This document shows, piece after piece, positions 63,228 to 64,000 of a stretch of 64,000 nucleotides of DNA. Positions within the stretch are counted from its first letter, which is position 1, and every line of letters starts with the position of its first letter. The notes beneath the pieces were generated by a model. The model was given only the letters and a program-made list of their open reading frames with translations, was not told where the DNA came from and searched no databases. Position numbers and translations under genes: made by a program. Location of the stretch: assembly GCF_932274485.2 (NCBI RefSeq), contig NC_065880.2, positions 91,522,730 to 91,586,729 of the forward strand. Reading direction: 5' to 3'. The stretch comes from Patella vulgata. Lineage: Eukaryota > Mollusca > Gastropoda > Patellidae.

Positions 63228-63350
63228 AGGTCATAATTGTATGGAATACAACTACTACTTATTACTGAGCGTCGTTTCGACTTGATAATGACTAGAGAAG
63301 CCTAGTCGAAACGTCGCTCAGTAATAAGCAGTAATTGTATTCTATAGAAT
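63228..63350. mobile_element. Inverted-repeat (hairpin) element 2
   Basis: GGTCATAATTGTATGGAATAC, then ACTTATTACTGAGCGTCG and TTTCGACTTG, a loop with ATAATGACTAGAGAAGCC, then TAGTCGAAACGTCGCTCAG and AATTGTATTCTATAGAATTG inverted. Loop and CGAAACGT recall sequences near hammerhead motifs in Penelope-like elements, but the core is not intact. Confidence 0.72.
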
Positions 63351-63365
63351 TGTGACCTTTGTATG

Positions 63366-64000
63366 CAATCTAGTTAAAACACAGATCCTATTTCGTTTCG
63401 TTTTTATAGTTCAAAATTTCGTTTTACTTGTCTTTACTACACTTGGATCTGGAAGAGTTGTTATTTAACTCGTGGGGATCACGTGGCTAAGTGGGTAAGA
63501 CGCTAGCTCGCTAGCCTGGAGGTCGGGTGTTCGATCCCTGCATTGGCCGAGAAAGTTCATCCAGATTTTCCGGCGTGGTTCTCACTTGTCAGTGATGCAG
63601 GATGGAGGGGCTGACAAGGAAAGCTGTCTAGTCGTTCGGATGGGACGAAAAACCGAGGTCCCGTGTACACATTGGCGTGCACGTAAAAGATCCCTTGGCA
63701 GTTGGAATTCGATATAAGAGTAGGCCGTAGTGCCGCTGCCCGGGCAAAATTTCCCTCATAGCACACTGTATGGCGTATGCCCGTCTTCATTAGCCCAGGT
63801 TAGGAGCAGAACAGTAGGACGTTAAACCCCATTTCATTTCATTTCATATTTAACTCGTGTTCTGAATGGTATCAGGGATAAGCCAATGAAACGGTCTGTT
63901 ACGGCGAGCTTTAGGCATGTTTTTCACGGAACTGTGGGTAATCCACTAGTAACATTAATGCTGATTGGTTAATCAAATGTCTGTAATCATAGGGTCATAA
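63366..64000 (+). mobile_element. 9-bp-TSD MITE (MULE-like) split by a SINE-B, cut by window end
   Basis: Starts CAATCTAGTTAAAACACAG. The family sequence breaks at ATTTAACTCGTG, resumes with the same 12 bases at about 63847 and continues to the window end (CTGATTGGTTAATCAAATG). The right TIR lies outside the window. Confidence 0.88.
63475..63846 (+). mobile_element. SINE-B, full length, with 12-bp TSD
   Basis: ATTTAACTCGTG flanks both sides. A box CACGTGGCTAAGTGG, B box GGTGTTCGATCCC, complete body, GACGTTAAACCCC and (ATTTC)n tail. It interrupts a 9-bp-TSD MITE. Confidence 0.93.

Noticed and set aside
1-64000. LTR retroelements, endogenous viruses or Polinton-type elements
   Set aside because: No long terminal direct repeats, reverse transcriptase, integrase, capsid or DNA polymerase similarity was recognised in the frames of this window.

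Overview
The window looks like a stretch of invertebrate, probably molluscan (lophotrochozoan), nuclear DNA. The support is AT-rich sequence without dense coding, a rhodopsin-family exon with a canonical GT donor, very many tRNA-derived SINEs, MITEs and Tc1/hAT-type DNA transposons, and both SINE families ending in a GACGTTAAACCCC tail of a kind I know from mollusc repeats. The species cannot be fixed from the sequence alone. I see no bacterial operons, CRISPR arrays, rRNA genes, free-standing tRNA genes or LTR/virus-like elements.

Host coding content is very low. The one convincing host gene piece is the first coding exon of an opsin-like receptor on the minus strand (6529-7215), which runs from the start codon through TM5 and stops at an ACG|GTAAGT donor. 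The retinal-lysine exon is not recognisable in the 6.5 kb downstream of it, so that intron probably runs past coordinate 1. Other coding remains belong to mobile elements: a Tc1/mariner transposase with one frameshift (32527-33541), the C-terminal scrap of a second Tc1 transposase (18348-18524) and a coiled-coil fragment like a LINE ORF1 (22047-22280).

The rest is a layered record of transposition. SINE-A (CT/GA tail) and SINE-B (CATTT tail) account for several dozen copies, some nested in one another with clear target-site duplications. Three MITE families (here TTAA-A, -B, -C) all sit between TTAA tetranucleotides. A fourth family, about 150-380 bp long with TIRs of some 45 bp, makes 9-bp duplications as Mutator-like elements do. 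hAT-type elements with 8-bp duplications lie at 14673-16354, 46504-48134 and 60381-60951. Further families include a foldback GGGCCC element and a MITE with CCCTAA-like interior.

Layout: 1-6500 SINEs, TTAA MITEs and the 372-bp palindrome; 6529-7215 opsin exon; 7.7-12.5 kb SINE-B copies and G-rich element ends; 12.4-13.8 kb satellites built from SINE tails; 14.1-16.4 kb a chimeric SINE split by a hAT; 17.4-18.9 kb a SINE-derived minisatellite and a deleted Tc1; 20.2-22.3 kb telomere-like MITE, hAT-like DNA and LINE scrap; 23.3-31.3 kb mixed SINEs, a Charlie-like hAT and large inverted repeats; 31.3-34 kb the best-dated MITE insertion and a Tc1 nested in a MITE; 35.2-36.1 kb a 150-bp tandem array; 38-45.7 kb MITEs and SINEs; 46.5-48.6 kb a three-level nest and a 106-bp array; 51.7-52.2 kb a minisatellite with higher-order structure; 52.8-64 kb more MITEs, SINEs and hairpin elements. 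I did not find a new multi-gene system. The strongest observations are the opsin with Glu at the bovine 113 position, the empty-site evidence for the TTAA elements, the 9-bp-TSD family and the three-level nest.
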